Part shown: positions 9,663-22,313 of the stretch, one piece after another
How positions within the stretch are numbered: the first letter of the stretch is position 1
How the letters are laid out: each line of letters starts with the position of its first letter
NCBI GenBank assembly: GCA_010909165.1
Contig: VJWM01000106.1
Coordinates: forward strand, 868,001 to 932,000
DNA: 64,000 nt
Origin: Anthoceros angustus
Taxonomy: Eukaryota > Streptophyta > Anthocerotopsida > Anthocerotales > Anthocerotaceae
Direction: 5' to 3'
The notes under the pieces: generated by a model
The model's database searches: none
Seen by the model: only the letters and a program-made list of their open reading frames with translations
What the model was told of the DNA's origin: nothing
Made by a program: the position numbers and the translations under genes

Positions 9663-11704
9663 ACACCCTAATGTCCCCCATGCTCTTTGATTGAGCCTGC
9701 AAACTTGACATTCGGGCATTCAGATTTCCATCCAATAACTTCATGTGTTCATGCACAAGCTGGAACAGCTGATCAATCCTCCTATCTCTCTCAAAGAGCC
9801 TGCCTCCTAGGTTGAACGTGTTGTAGCAACAACACATTTAACCCCTTGTTGAGCTTTTCTATCATCTCCTCCATCTTCAACAGCATCTGCTCACAACTTC
9901 AGCAAGGTACCATCAGATGTGTATGCCTAGAGCCATTTGCTGCTGAGTGCAAATTAACAACCAAAAGGAGCCGTTGGAAACCTCAGACGCCATCACCACG
10001 CCCGTTTGTATGCAGTCCCTCCGCACTGAAATACAACACCGTGGTGAATATACCTGAAAGGTCAGCTTGCGGTATCGAGAGCGCTTGCAGTTAGTTCAAA
10101 CAATAGAGGTAGGCAAACAGCAAGGCCTGGAAAGAAGTCTTTGAAAAAGACGGATAAACTACATGCTGACAGTACAGCATGCCGTTCGATGCGCAATCAC
10201 AATAACCAGGAACTTCACAGCCAGAAGGAGTCGGTTGAAACCTCACATGCCATCACCAAGCGACACTCATGGCTATACAAAGCCCCATGCCCCGCTCCAC
10301 AGCCCTGACCAGTAGACTATGGGCTTACGACTGTTAACTGAAACGCGCCCGTCTTCGCTTGCGTAAGATCATTGTACGCAAGACCTTCTTTCAATACTCA
10401 GTATAAAGAAAAATTCTTATTTTATCAAGTAATTTACTAGAAGCAAAACAGATCTAAGGCACGTATATGGACTCAAAACAAAGGTAATAGGTATATTTAA
10501 ACTTTTTTAAGATATCTAAAGGTATTAATACTTTAACGAACCTAGATCTATTCATAACTATGTATTGGAATATGAAACAAACCTGATTGATCAGCAGAAC
10601 CTTTGTATTTTGAGACATGGTTTGAAGTAAGGGAGGGTAAGTGTGTAATGAGATGACTGAGAAGTGTAAGTGATAATCAATGATATTCGGCATACATTTT
10701 TAGTAACCGCAATGCATGTTTGATGGCAAAATGCTGATAGATGTGGAATATGCAAGTAATGTAACCTTATATGAATATTTTGAAAACCACAAGTGATAAT
10801 CGCTAATTGCTTGCACATTTTGTAAAGCTTGTTGAAGCCTAGCACCTAACATGATGTATGCACCTAGTTTGCATAACTTTTTATATTGTAAAACTAGATG
10901 ATATTTTTTATGCTATAAAGTTAAGCATTCATTCAAGTTCTGAGTAAATTCTAAGTTTACTGTTGGAATGTATTCTTATGAACTGCCCATTAGCAACAAA
11001 TGTACTCTTGCTTATGTATTCTTATGAACTGCCTGTTCCTGCACCTATGTTTCTTGTCGTGCCCAATAGAGCTATGCCTTGCACTCATAGTGCAAATGCT
11101 CTCCAAAACATTCCCTCGGAAAAGGTAGAAAGAAACGGCTCCCCTGAAGACTGTTCTTCAACTTGAAGAGCTGCTTTAAATTTCATTCAAGATAAGCACA
11201 TGTGCTTCGTTGTGCTTTTGTTTCTCTTATTCATATATTATATATATTTTTTAATCTTGGTAATTGTAGTCGATGAACGAATTCATACGGGCAACTTAAA
11301 AAATAAAATGACAGTTATGGAGCATGAGATATAACCCCTAAAGCACCTAAAATCCCTTTTATATATACTCCGAGATCACCATGTCATTATATACCTCTTA
11401 CTTTCGTAGTGGGTTCGTTGTAGTGAATAAATTTATTTTCAACTCTCATTCAATTATGATTTCCAGGATAATTCGAGACATGCATTTTTTGCATCTAGGC
11501 TTCCAGTTTTTACCATTGGATAATTTAGAATGGACAGTAAACTAATTTTGCCTTTCAGTTGATCCTATATCAATTTACTTGCATATTTACCCAAAAAGGG
11601 ATGACATTTCCTTTGTGGAAAAATCACCTCTTCTTTAGTCTAGAGTTCTTTAAACTATGTGCATGCATGTTTTAGAACAAGAATCCTTAGAGAAAGTCCT
11701 CCAT

Positions 11705-12050
11705 CCAAGCCCAAGGGCTAATATGTAGTGCTCCTACACACCATTTTGTGCATGAAATATGAGAAATATTGCTTTCTAAATAGATTTTATGATCTCATGA
11801 AGAACATGATAGTGAAAATGTGCCAAGCCTAAGGGCTATATATGTAGGGCTCGTGCACACCATCTTGTGCATGAAATATGAAAACTATTGCTTTCTAGCT
11901 AGATATTATGATCCCATAAAGAACATGATAGCCAAGACATGCCAAGCCCAAGGGCTATATATGTAGTGCTCCTACACATCATCTTGTACATTAAACATAA
12001 GAACTATTGCTTAGTGACTAGATATTATAATACCATAAAGAGGAAAAGAT
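11705..12050. repeat. Imperfect tandem repeat, three copies of about 118 bp
   Basis: Copies start at 11705, 11823 and 11942, each with CCAAGCC(C/T)AAGGGCT, then TATGTAG.GCTC, and a later ATTGCTT block. Identity is roughly 80 percent by eye. AT-rich; no coding signal. Confidence 0.85.
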
Positions 12051-13106
12051 TAGTCTATATCATCCAGGAAGAAGAGGAAGAGAAGGAAGGAAACCCACCT
12101 CAAGCTTAAGCTTGAAGCTTGAAGCTTAAGCATCCAACGAGCAGCATCCCGGAAGGTAAGGTAAAATTTATGAAAGAAGAGGCCACGAAGGGTGCGTCGA
12201 TATATGTATGATGGTGTGGGTGTGGGTGGATGGTGACGGTGCAGTGTGGAGATAATGATGGAAAAATGGGGCATGGCTACCGATGCGACGTACTTGCATC
12301 ACGTAGGCGGAAGCAGGGCCGGGGATATTTGTGTCTTTCATGTGGAAGAAAAGGAGCCGGGTACGAGTCCGGGAGCAGGGGGAGGGCAGGGGGGAGGGCA
12401 GTTCTCGGGCCGTGACAGGCACTGTCGCTGTCACTGCTGTGATGGACACAACAACATGTGGTGAGGGAGCGGGGAAGGTATTCCCACGTGGGCGGGAGGG
12501 TGAGCCAAATTAAGCACTGCTCTGCGGGGGCGCAACAGCCAGTGATATTCGCCCCAGGTGCTCGCCCCTGGCATATGCCTAGGGCCTGCGCGGGCCGACC
12601 TCCGGTCCCCGGGCATATGCCCGGTCCGGCGTGGCATCTTGGGGGAGTACATGCCCATGGCACTCTCGCGTCCGGACCGGGCGCGACCAATGGGCGCGCG
12701 CTGCTCACTCCTCCCTGATCGCGGCCGGCTCCGGGCCTGACAGCATCACGCGACATGGATCCCGATTCCCGAACTCGATCGCCCTCAGCCCAGAGGCATT
12801 GCGTCTGTTCAAATTGCCTCGCCGGCCCCTGCGGAATGCCGCCATTCCTGCATCCCCACGGCCAGGCCTAGCCTCCGCCCCCGCCTGGCCGCATTCCCGC
12901 TGCCTGCCAAGCGGTGTGTGTGCCGTGTGCTGCGTGCTGCGTGCTGCGTGCTGTTTGCTGTCTGGACTGGCCCGGCCCCCGGCCCCCGGCCCCCGGCTCG
13001 GGAGATCGGATCGCTGGGTGTCGCGTCATTTTCTCAACCGATTTGCTCCCATTGTGCAGGTGCTGGCACTGGTGCTGGTTTGCCCAGCTCAGCAAGGAGG
13101 CTCGTC

Positions 13107-16100
13107 ATGATGGAGCTCGTCAAGGGACTGGCGCAAGACGCCACCTGTCTGTCCGCAATGTGGCTCAATTCCATCCGGGGGAAGACCCACAAGGAGCGCC
13201 TCGAGTCCTTCTACGGCCCCCAGGCCGACTCCTGTAAGCTCGCGGCCGTGCAATGTGGCTCCTTGCCCGCCTCTAATTCCTGCTGCCGGAGGGGAATTCT
13301 TGTGTGGAAAGTCTCGTGTTTCGGGAGGGGAGGTGACTGGGTTTCCTCGTGCCATGCCAGATGATCGCTTCCGAGCCAATTTTCTGCACGGACGCCTCCC
13401 GATGCTGGCGGCCTGTGCGGCTCGGCTGCGGGGATCTGCCGGAGGGGGGATGGTTTGGGTGGATTTGGGCGGGGGGACTGCGGAGAACGTGGAGATGATG
13501 TCCAGGCTCATCGACCTCTCCAAGTTTCACAAAATCTACGTTGTGGATATTTGCTCTGCTCTCTGCCAGGTGGCCCGGGAGAAAGTGGAAGAGCGTGGGT
13601 GGAAGAACGTTGTTGTGCTGGAAAGTGACGCTGGTCTGTTCAAGGCGGAGTCGGAAGCGACTCTCGTCACTTTCTCCTACTCCCTGTCCAGTGAGTACGC
13701 TCATTTGTTTTCTTGTCCTGAGTTTGCTTTACCGCTCCTGGTCGCATTTCGGGGAGGAGCTTGTCTGACTGAGGGATTGGTGGGGGTGCAGTGATGCCGA
13801 GCTATATGAGTGTGGTTGACAAGGCTCTGTCGTACCTTGCTGACGACGGCATCGTCGGTGTGGCTGATTTCTTCACATCGGCCAAGTATGACCTCCCCAA
13901 CAGGCAGCACAGTTTTGCACAGCGTTGGTTTTGGAGAGCGGTATTCGATTGCGACGGCATTGCTTTGGGACCAGAGCGCCGTCAGTACTTGGAGCATCAG
14001 CTTGAGCCAGGTCCGTATTGGTTTGTTGTTGGGTTGTTGTACTCACCAGCTCATTGCATTGGCAGCGTTTGCAGCAATCATTGTAACTCAAGTGCCACCA
14101 TGTACCTCCTGGTCTCTGGAATGCAGTTTTTGAGTTCAACGGAAAGGGGAAGATCCCTTACGTGCCCTGGCTCGAGGCTCCATACTACATGTGGATTGGC
14201 AGGAAGCGGAACGTTAAGAGTGAGCAATGTGGTCTCCTCTGCGTGCTGTCTGCTGGACCTTAGCTTGCCCCTGAGCTGACACTGAGAATTTGCCCACAGG
14301 TTCCAATTATGTCAGATTTCCCGCCAGGGCCTCCGACGAATTCGTTGCAAGGAGGCCCCCAACCTTCCCTCCCACGTTCTTGTATTCCCTGTCGTGGGAG
14401 GATCCTCGTGAAGATGACAAAGTGCTAGGCATCAATGAAGACGATACGGTTCTTACTCTCACATCAGGGGGCTGTAATGCGCTCGACCTTGTATCACAAG
14501 TAAGTTCATCTCTACTTGCTGAGCTTGAGCAGTAGCTCTGCTTTGCTCTATCGAGGGTTTCGACTTCTCATGTGCAGCCCCGTTCGTTCATTGCTGATAG
14601 TCCTATCTTGCAGGGTGCCAAGCAGGTGGTTGGGGTCGATATCAACCCCGCTCAAAGCTACCTTCTCGAGCTGAAACGAGTTGCTGTCATGAGGTAACGG
14701 TCCTTTTGGAGACGGTGCATTCACTTGTGGAAATTCTATCAGTGCTTAGATGCGTGACGGGATATCCTTGCAGGTTACCCTTCGAAGACGTGTGGCTGAT
14801 GTTTGGCGAGGGAGTGCACCCCAGATTCAAATTGCTTTTTGAAACGGAGTTGGCACCGTTCCTCAGTCAGGGCGCTGCACAGTTTTGGTGGGTGGCTGAC
14901 CTGAGCTTTCGACTTGTGCCGTAGTTCAGTGAAGTCTTGTGGCGACATCTAATCTTTGGGGTCTCCTTGTGCAGGCGTCGAAGGGCACGATACTTCAAGA
15001 ATGGCCTGTATTATCATGGTAATCTGTCTAGGTTGAGTGAAGACGAATTTGGCCAGGCAAGGCCTTGTTAGACGTACCTCCCGCATCCGCATCTTCTGAC
15101 TCGCTTATTGATGATCCGCAGGGGGAATGGGTAGGTTGATTCGTGCTGTTCGGACACTTGCAAAGTTGACTGGGCAGGTAACTCTCCCTACCCTGGACTC
15201 CCCTGGTTTATGTTTAGAAAAAAGTTTCTCACCCGCCTCACCTACTGTGTGGCAGGAGAAATGGATTGAATGTCTAGTCAATGCCCCGACTCTTGAGAAG
15301 CAGAAAGAGCTGTGGTAGGCGTGACTGTACCTTTCTCCCCTCTTTTAATCTTAGAAAAGCTTTTGCGACATGTCCTTACCGTGGTTGTTTGGCAGGTTTT
15401 CCACAGTCGGAAAATGGCTCATCAAGGCTGGTGTTATCACCAAAATTTCGTCGTTCCTTGTGACCAACCGATTTGTGCTGTGGTTCTGTGCGGGCGTTTG
15501 TAAAGGGCAACTGGACCACATCCGGAAGGAGGACGACATTTACAAGTAAGTGCAGTCCCTCTTCTCAGTTGGTTGCTTTGCGTTGAATACACGTTAATTA
15601 ATGGTATCGTGACGTTGCACAGCTACATCGTTCGGTGTCTTAATTCAACAGCCGAGTCCTCCCACATCCGAGACAGGTAAACTGCACCTCTGGATTGTCC
15701 TCTGCACTGCACCTCTAATTGGACACTTAGGGCATTTCATTTGACTTGCCAATGTGCGCTGTGCAGCAACTACTTTTACCGTTGCTGTTTGACTGGAAAG
15801 TTCTCTAGAAACTGCTGCCCTCGGTTTTTGGAGGAGGAAACGTGCAACAGTCTGAAGGTAAGAACGCAGGTTTCTGGTATCTGTCCTGGGTGAAGGCCTT
15901 ACATCCCATTTTAGACAAGTATACGTAAGTTGTGGCTCCTTGCTTGATGCAGGTTGCACTTGCTAAGGACGAGCGTCTGATCATCCGCACTGGATCATTT
16001 GTCGACGAGTTAAGGAAGCGCACTTACTCCAAGGTATCGCTTGCCTATGTCTCCCACCTACAGGCCAGAAGCATGTGTCCAATTGCACTTGTCTGACTTG

Positions 16101-16652
16101 TTAAACGATGTGAACAGTCATTAACGGTTTCCTGCAACAGGTAATTTTGATGGATCACGTGGACTGGTTAGGGCAGACTGACATCGACACCTTGTGTGAC
16201 GCGTTGCGACACCATGTAAAGGTCGGAAACGGTCCTCACCCTTACGCCAGCTTGCAGCATGCATCTATGGCATCATGGTCAATGAAGGGCACAATTTCAC
16301 ACTATTACTGTTGGCTTATGATCAACTCCTTCTCTGATATCTTGAAAGCTAACGGAATGCAGGCTGGAGGCCGAGTCATATGGCGAAGTGCTTCACGAAA
16401 CCCATCTTACGCCAAGGACATTGAGAAGGCTGGTTTTCAAGGTGAGGTCTAATGCGGATGGTTGTAAGGCTGATGGATATGTGCATAATGGCTTCACTAA
16501 GAAACTGAAATCCCAGATCTAACATTTCAATCTGTAATGCAGTTATCCGAATCTCAACTAGCGAGAAATACATGGATCGGGTAAACATGTATGCCAGCTT
16601 CTACATCGGAATTCGGCTTGGAGGGCACACATTGAACAAGGAACTGCTGTGA
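13107..16652 (+). CDS. BTA1: Betaine-lipid (DGTS) synthase, fused methyltransferase + BtaA (DUF3419)
   Basis: Makes diacylglyceryl-trimethylhomoserine. The BtaA part moves the 3-amino-3-carboxypropyl group of S-adenosylmethionine to diacylglycerol, and the methyltransferase part N-methylates it three times; ER membranes are the known site in algae. Seventeen exons: 13107-13233, 13361-13690, 13792-14010, 14127-14219, 14300-14499, 14614-14693, 14774-14887, 14975-15018, 15122-15177, 15256-15314, 15396-15545, 15623-15676, 15767-15857, 15953-16033, 16141-16221, 16363-16441, 16543-16652. They join without a stop to 655 aa, close to the known algal fusion enzyme. The N-terminal half has SAM motif I VWVDLGGGT (74-82) and VTFSYSLSM. 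The C-terminal part (from about 280) has LYSLSWEDPREDDKVLGI, LTLTSGGCNALDL, GVDINPAQ and NYFYRCCLTGKFSRNCCP, and ends near IRLGGHTLNKELL. All introns are GT-AG and 78-141 bp. A second ATG follows the first directly. Confidence 0.95.
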
Positions 16653-17386
16653 AGTAAAGTAACCCTCTGATCGCAGACATCAACGTCTTTTCACTGAAGC
16701 TGCTGCGGCTACGAACCGTCTGTACCATGAAACGAGTGTGCACCGTGATTGACTTTGAGCTGGCTTTTCTGATAAATGTTCCTTTTTTGCATAGCTTCGA
16801 ACGTAGATAGCATAAGTAGCTATCTGTTTTTCGTTCCTAGGAACCAGATTTTTGTGTCAAAAATTCTTTTCACAGGACCAGGAAGAGCACATCTGGCATA
16901 GCCAACGCGGAGTTGTATTTTATGGACCTTATTCTTTGGATTTATGACATCTCTCAAGTGTAAACTCTAGTGCCTACACTCGATGGGAAAAACAAGATGT
17001 GTCGGTAAAATCGGTCGAAACGTTTTGCGCCCCGGTAGTTAGCCATGTCAAACCTGAATAACCATTTCAGTAATTAGAACGTTGGCTTGTTTATCTACGG
17101 GCGGAGCTGGCGAGCGACTTCGCTCGTGCGCGGAGCTGGCCCTCCACTTGGCTTTGTGCCCGAAGCTGAAGCCACGCTCGGAGCCAGGGGACGTTCCAGC
17201 TTCGGCTCCCCTTCCATGATCGGCCGGCTTGATCTCGTCAACTCTTTCGAATGAAGCTCTGACGGTGCTGCAACAGCACCTATGTAATCTGGCAGTTTGT
17301 CAGGAATAATGATATCCTTTATGCATTGATAAGCTAGCCCAGCATGAACAAACACTACACGAACATTCTGGCAAACCAGCAATCAT

Positions 17387-17405
17387 CTTTGAGGCTCTGA
17401 TACCA
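17387..17405 (-). other. LTR-retrotransposon primer-binding-site motif
   Basis: The minus strand reads ...TTTTCA followed by TGGTATCAGAGCC, the standard primer-binding site complementary to the 3' end of initiator tRNA-Met. A CA directly before it is the usual end of a 5' LTR. It lies downstream, in reading direction, of the Copia pol debris, so it belongs to a rearranged or second nested element. Confidence 0.7.
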
Positions 17406-17469
17406 TGAAAAGGAAGATGATGTATTAATTGTAAAGAAGTGCAGAGGAAGGAAATATGTCCAGTTCGCA

Positions 17470-18400
17470 AACTTGTTCACAGGCACCCCTTAGGTGGAAC
17501 AAGGAGACCAATGAAGAATAGGACCTGGTGAGGGAAAACAGGAGGAGGACCCAAAATGCCACGAGAGAGAGGGAGAGGGGGTTCAGAAACTAAGCCAGAG
17601 AATCCAGGAACAGAGGCAGGAGAGTCACCAACAGAGAACAGAGAGCTCTCAAGCACTACACGAGGAGAGGAGAGTCGGGGAAGAAACCTGTCCAACCCGA
17701 ATCATCCTCCGAGCCATCGAACGGAGGCGGAGAAGAAAGGGTAGCAAGCTCAATTGAAGGAGGAGCCAAGTTGGGAGAGGCGGAAGTCGAAAGAGAAATT
17801 GGGGCAGGAACAGCGACGAGGTTAGGACCAGAACCAAAGATAGATGGAGGGGAGGGCACAGGGATGAGAGAATCCTCATCATAAGAGGTGAGAGCAGAAT
17901 CGAAAGAGAAATTGTCAGAGAGAGGGGCGCCCCCTGGACCGAAATCGTGAAGCAAACGTGTCTTATCAAAAATCACATTTCTACTTACAGAAATCTATAT
18001 CCTTTGATACCTCATCCTCGCCATATCCAATGAAAGTCAGCTTCTTGGACTTCGGGTCAAATTTCTTGCGAAGCTTGGAAGGCCCAAAATGTGCATTGTG
18101 TTTGAGGGAGGGTTTCCAACCGGTCCAGTACTCATACGGTGTCTTATTTCGGAGGTGAGGCAGTACTGCAGCAATTCTGGAGATAGCAGATAGTAGCGAA
18201 GCTTGGAGGTGCGACTCAAAGAGTGGGGATAAGGATAGCGAGCTTTATGCTTGCCTATATCGCAGCCAATACAAAGAGGTATGTCTCGAATGGACTTAGG
18301 AAGGCCAAGAACCATGTCCTCCTTAGACATTCTTTCAATGTCGTTGAGATGATGATGTACTAACAGTAAATGCCAAAGCTTCGAATCTAATTCCAGGCGC
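17470..18400 (-). mobile_element. Degenerate Ty1/Copia retrotransposon fragment
   Basis: Minus-strand frames show GAG-pre-integrase-like sequence (LWHLLLVHHHLNDIERMS, GCDIGKHKARYP; about 18400-18190). After a deletion of the integrase core comes the integrase C-terminal region (YEYWTGWKPSLKHNAHFG, DPKSKKLTFIGYGED; about 18160-17990), then the Ser/Pro-rich linker that normally precedes reverse transcriptase (to about 17480). Frames shift repeatedly and no reverse transcriptase or RNase H is present. It is a dead fragment. Confidence 0.8.
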
Positions 18401-18919
18401 AAGTAGGCAGTACTAAAACTAAGGACCGGAGCCGATGGACTAGGAACAATACTTTTCTGATTTTATACCTTTATTCCAATTTTGCAATATGTATCTCAAC
18501 AATCTATGTTTATGTGGTTAGTTTCGTGGAGTAGTTGGTCATCACTTCAGTCTAGTTTCGTGGTGTAGTTGGTCATCACATCAGTTTGACATACAACAGG
18601 TTGGGTCCTTGTATCGAACCCGGGGCAAAGACATCTTATCCATGAAACTGAATGACTTCCTATTTTTTGGTCCCCGCTTAAGGAGTTGATAAGTAGGAGT
18701 TCATTGGAACTCCGTGGTTCAGCAATCACTTATAAGATGGGGTACCTCCCACCCCCTGACTACTCTGGCCCTTGGTGGGTTGTCTGTTCTAAAGTGCTTC
18801 GGGGCCATTCTAATATATGATCTTTGCGGCCGCAAAAAGGGCTGAAGTCCTTCAAGGCAGCCTGATCTATGATGTAAGGCCGTTCGAGGTCATAGAATGT
18901 AAATACTAGAAAGAAGTTT

Positions 18920-19090
18920 GAAGGGTATCTCAATTGAAATGTATTCAATTGAAATTCGAAAAGGGGATTTTTCTTTTGGTTTCCAAAGAAGGAAGGGTAT
19001 TTCCATTCAAATGTATTCGGTTGAAATTCATAAAGGGTGTTTTTCTTTTGATTTTCAAAGAAAGAAGGGTATTTCAATTGAAATTCATTA
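18920..19090. repeat. 72-bp tandem repeat, about 2.3 copies
   Basis: Units start at 18920, 18992 and 19064 with GAAGGGTAT, and contain AATGTATTC.(A/G)TTGAAATTC followed by TTTTTCTTTTG. The third copy is truncated. Confidence 0.85.
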
Positions 19091-19488
19091 TGCCCATTCT
19101 CTAATTATATGAATCTTTCATACATTGTCATGAGTTGGAGCACAATAGGTAGAGGCGTCCCACCACCTTTGAGTGTGTCGAGCCCGGTCCTACTCCAATC
19201 TACCTAGAGCCATGGAATGGCGCAACCGGGCAAGGTATGTCAATGTCTTTTCTAAAAAGAAAGTACCAAAGAGAGCAAACCATGGAAACAAGTTTGACAC
19301 TCTCCATTTCCATTTTGAGTACGAAAAATCCTGGCTTTCGACTCCGAACTATAGATATTTTTATTGACTCCGAACTATAGATATTTTTATTTTTAGACGA
19401 GGAACTTACCTTTAGGGCTTTCTTTCTTGCAAGAAAAAGTTTTTGGGCACTTAATTTAAAATTTTAAAGTTTTAATTTATGATCAAAG

Positions 19489-21708
19489 GTTGAGTACCGT
19501 TATGGCATACCAAAGGGGACAGAGGGGATGGGACATTTTTTTTTTCGCGAAACCCATGCAAGGCGTGGGGATCTTGAGGAATATACCCTACATTCCAGTT
19601 TTTTCAGAGCACATGCCCACATGGCCGCTTTGGCGCCCTAACCAAGAGCGGCCAAGCACCAAAGGGGACACACACTTTTCAGTCCCGAAACCCTAAGTTT
19701 GATTTAAATGTTTTGTCCTTCCAACTTTGAAAACAAAGAGCCGGGACCGGGAAACTATGTTTTCAAGTTTTCCACACTTCCTCCTGCGATTAAGTTTTCT
19801 TCAATGCTATCCCATGCCCGGCAAACCCTAACCCGCCCGCCGCGCAGGCCGCACCAATGTGGTTGCCAAACCCTTCGTCAGCCCCGGCCATGGGCTTGCA
19901 AGGCAATGGCGGTAAGACGGCCATCATTTGCGAACCCTGCACACGCTCGCGGGCGTGTCCGTGTCTTCTTATCTAGGGACAATGGATTCTTGTTTGTAGG
20001 GTTTAGGGTATCGCGTTGCAAACACGTTCTAGCGAGATCCACCTCCACAGTGGAAGAGGGATGGGTGACCGAATTGGGTAGACCCATGCCTTATTCTTCC
20101 ATATCACGGTATACATGAAGGGCTGTCACGCACACACAGTGGTCGGAATTCCCTCCTATTATGCAAGTCTAGGTAACCACATCCTACTTACCAAGTCTAT
20201 GAAACACTCACTGACCGTCCTCCAATCTGCCACCCTTGGCATACATATTCACCACAATGGTCGGCACAAACACATCGCCATAAGCTGCGGCAAGAACCCA
20301 CACCACCACCGCCGCCTACCCAACAACCTCGCCAAGAACGGTTAGGCTCCGTGGAAAGAGCTGAAATTTTCAGCGAAGGGGTGCCATTCCATTGATCAAA
20401 AAAGGATGTCCACTGCACACATCGCAAAATTGCACAGCTAGCATCAAACCCTATCTCCTACTGCGGCCTTCCTAAGGCGCATGCTTCGGCCCCCTATGCA
20501 AAAAACCAAACAGCGCTGCTGATGCAACTCTGAGCACAAGGGATGACGACGCCGCCTACTTCCCCTCGTCCTCCATGCGCTTGATCATCTGCCGGAGAAC
20601 CTTAATTGTGCCCTCCATGGCCTCGACGGCGTCAAGCATTCCGCGGCTCATCGCTCTCCTGTCCCGGTTGGCCGCGTCCCCGCCTCCAGCAGGCCGCGTC
20701 CGGGCATTGGGCGTCGGAGGCACCCGCCTTGGCCTGGCGCTTCCCGCCGGACACTGTCCGACTCCTCGTGAGTCGCGCTTCCTCCCCTTGTGCTCGCCTC
20801 CGCGGAGTTGGGGTTGGGCGCACTCCGCTCTCCTTCTTCTTCCGACATGGCCTCCGCTCCGCCACCGTCAGCTGCAGTTGCTCCCCCCCCTCCTCCTCCT
20901 CCTCCTCCTACGGTGTGCCGCCGGATGATGCCCTCCACCGCCGTGAGCTCGCGCGCCTCCGCTCCTCCCCTCCAGCCACCTCCGAGCCTCCGCCTAATCT
21001 GCTGCTTCCGCTCCACGTCGAGATGCCGCCACCGATGGGCTGGTTATTCCTCCCATAAATCGCCTTCCTCAACCGGATGGCGCTCGGTCCCACTCCCTGA
21101 TCGCGCCAGATGCCGTGGCATTGGCTCGCTCGCTCCCAAAGACGTCGCCCCATCCGCGCCTTCGCATCCCGCCTCGTTCACTTGTGGCGCGCCCAGGCCA
21201 GTGGCTGGTGGCGAGCGCCTCGCCTGGATCGCCGCGCTCGCACCACGCGCTGCACCGCCTCGCACCTCGTCGCGTGCCGCCGGACCTCGCCTCCGCCCCC
21301 CATCCGTGCACTGCGTCGCGCCGTGCGCCCGTGCTCGTGAGTCGGCAAAGCAACCCGCCAGGTGATGTTCCTCGCCCCTGCCCTAAACCCTGCTGCTCCA
21401 GCCTCTTAGGATATGAACCCTAAAAACGGGCAGGTGGCTTGCTTATGCCACGTCCCGCTCCCTAAACTGGAACAGTGCAGGCGGAAAAAAATTTCTTGAT
21501 GCGTGCGGGAGAAAAAAACAGAGTGAGTGCGGGGGAAAAAACCCTAAAGTTCCCTTTCTTTCTTCCGGTGACGGCGAGTGGCGCTTTGGTCGTCCTTTGG
21601 GCTACCCCATTTTGATCGGGTTACCAAACCGGACACCAAAAGTTTTGCGGAAGAAAAAAAATGTCCGTCCCCTCTGTCCTCTTTGGTATGCCATATACCG
21701 TACCCCAA
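19489..21708. mobile_element. TIR-bounded segment with GC-rich core (candidate non-autonomous DNA transposon)
   Basis: The ends are imperfect inverted repeats of about 60 bp. The left end reads gtaccgTtATGGCATACCAAAG then GGACAGAGGGG, and the right end is its reverse complement with a few changes and an indel. Similarity continues inward through the poly-T/poly-A run. The interior (about 20.45-21.4 kb) is strongly GC-rich, unlike the AT-rich flanks, and has no transposase motif, as expected for an element carrying captured genomic sequence. No clean target-site duplication was found, so the boundaries are approximate. Confidence 0.55.
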
Positions 21709-22232
21709 GGAATGGTTCAACAGGATAATGCCGAAATAATTAGTTTTTGAAAAAAATAAGGTTCAACATAAATATGTATATTTTTCAAAATTTCAACATT
21801 TACAAAAAAATAATTTTATCAAATTTCAAAATTTATTAAAATACATAGCTATATATATAACTAATGGATATGTATAGACCTCCCCTAAATAGGCCCTAAT
21901 TTTCCACACAAACCCTAGTTTCCTTATTTTCGGCATCATAAACTCATAATTTTTTACCTATTCAACATTTTAAGTATAATAATTTCTGGATTTTCAACTT
22001 TTACTAATTTTAATTAATTAACGCCGAATCACCCCTTGGGGTATGGTAGTAGTGTAATATGCAATATACCTCATGGGACAGTATTTAATAAATATTAAAA
22101 AATAAAAATATATAATTTACCATATGTGTGGAAAATCCACTCAAACTTAGTATGACAATTAGCTATAAAATAAATATGAGAAACTTTGTATAAGAATTAT
22201 AAAAATGAATTACAAAAAAATGAGATTAAGTC

Positions 22233-22313
22233 TTTCAAATATGATGTATGCTTAATTGATTAGCGCAAAATAAGATTTTGCGCTAATCAATTAAGTATAC
22301 ATCATATTTGAAA
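22233..22313. repeat. Near-perfect hairpin, 39-bp arms, just upstream of GEX1
   Basis: Arms 22233-22271 and 22275-22313 are reverse complements with one mismatch in 39 and a 3-nt loop (aag). The centre is GATTAGCGCAAAAT/ATTTTGCGCTAATC. It ends 47 bp before the GEX1-like start codon, within the promoter or 5' UTR. It could be a MITE, a small-RNA hairpin or a regulatory element. Confidence 0.95.

Larger units (their letters stand above)
5731..13106. other. 7.4-kb stretch with no intact gene
   Basis: Contains the lectin-kinase 3' flank with a hairpin (5960-5998), a tRNA-Gln relic (7175-7243), two inverted copies of a decayed coding sequence (about 7313-7845 and 9165-9662), an AT-rich part (about 10.4-12.05 kb) with a 118-bp tandem repeat, and a GC-rich part (about 12.4-13.1 kb) that should hold the promoter and 5' UTR of the betaine-lipid synthase. 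An AAGCTT-rich palindromic run lies near 12099-12130. I see no other supported gene. Confidence 0.6.

Noticed and set aside
20575-21423. GC-rich gene at 20.6-21.4 kb
   Set aside because: Several overlapping frames are open on both strands because of GC content. None has a domain motif, a consistent splice pattern or a clear start, so it is treated as the core of the TIR-bounded segment.
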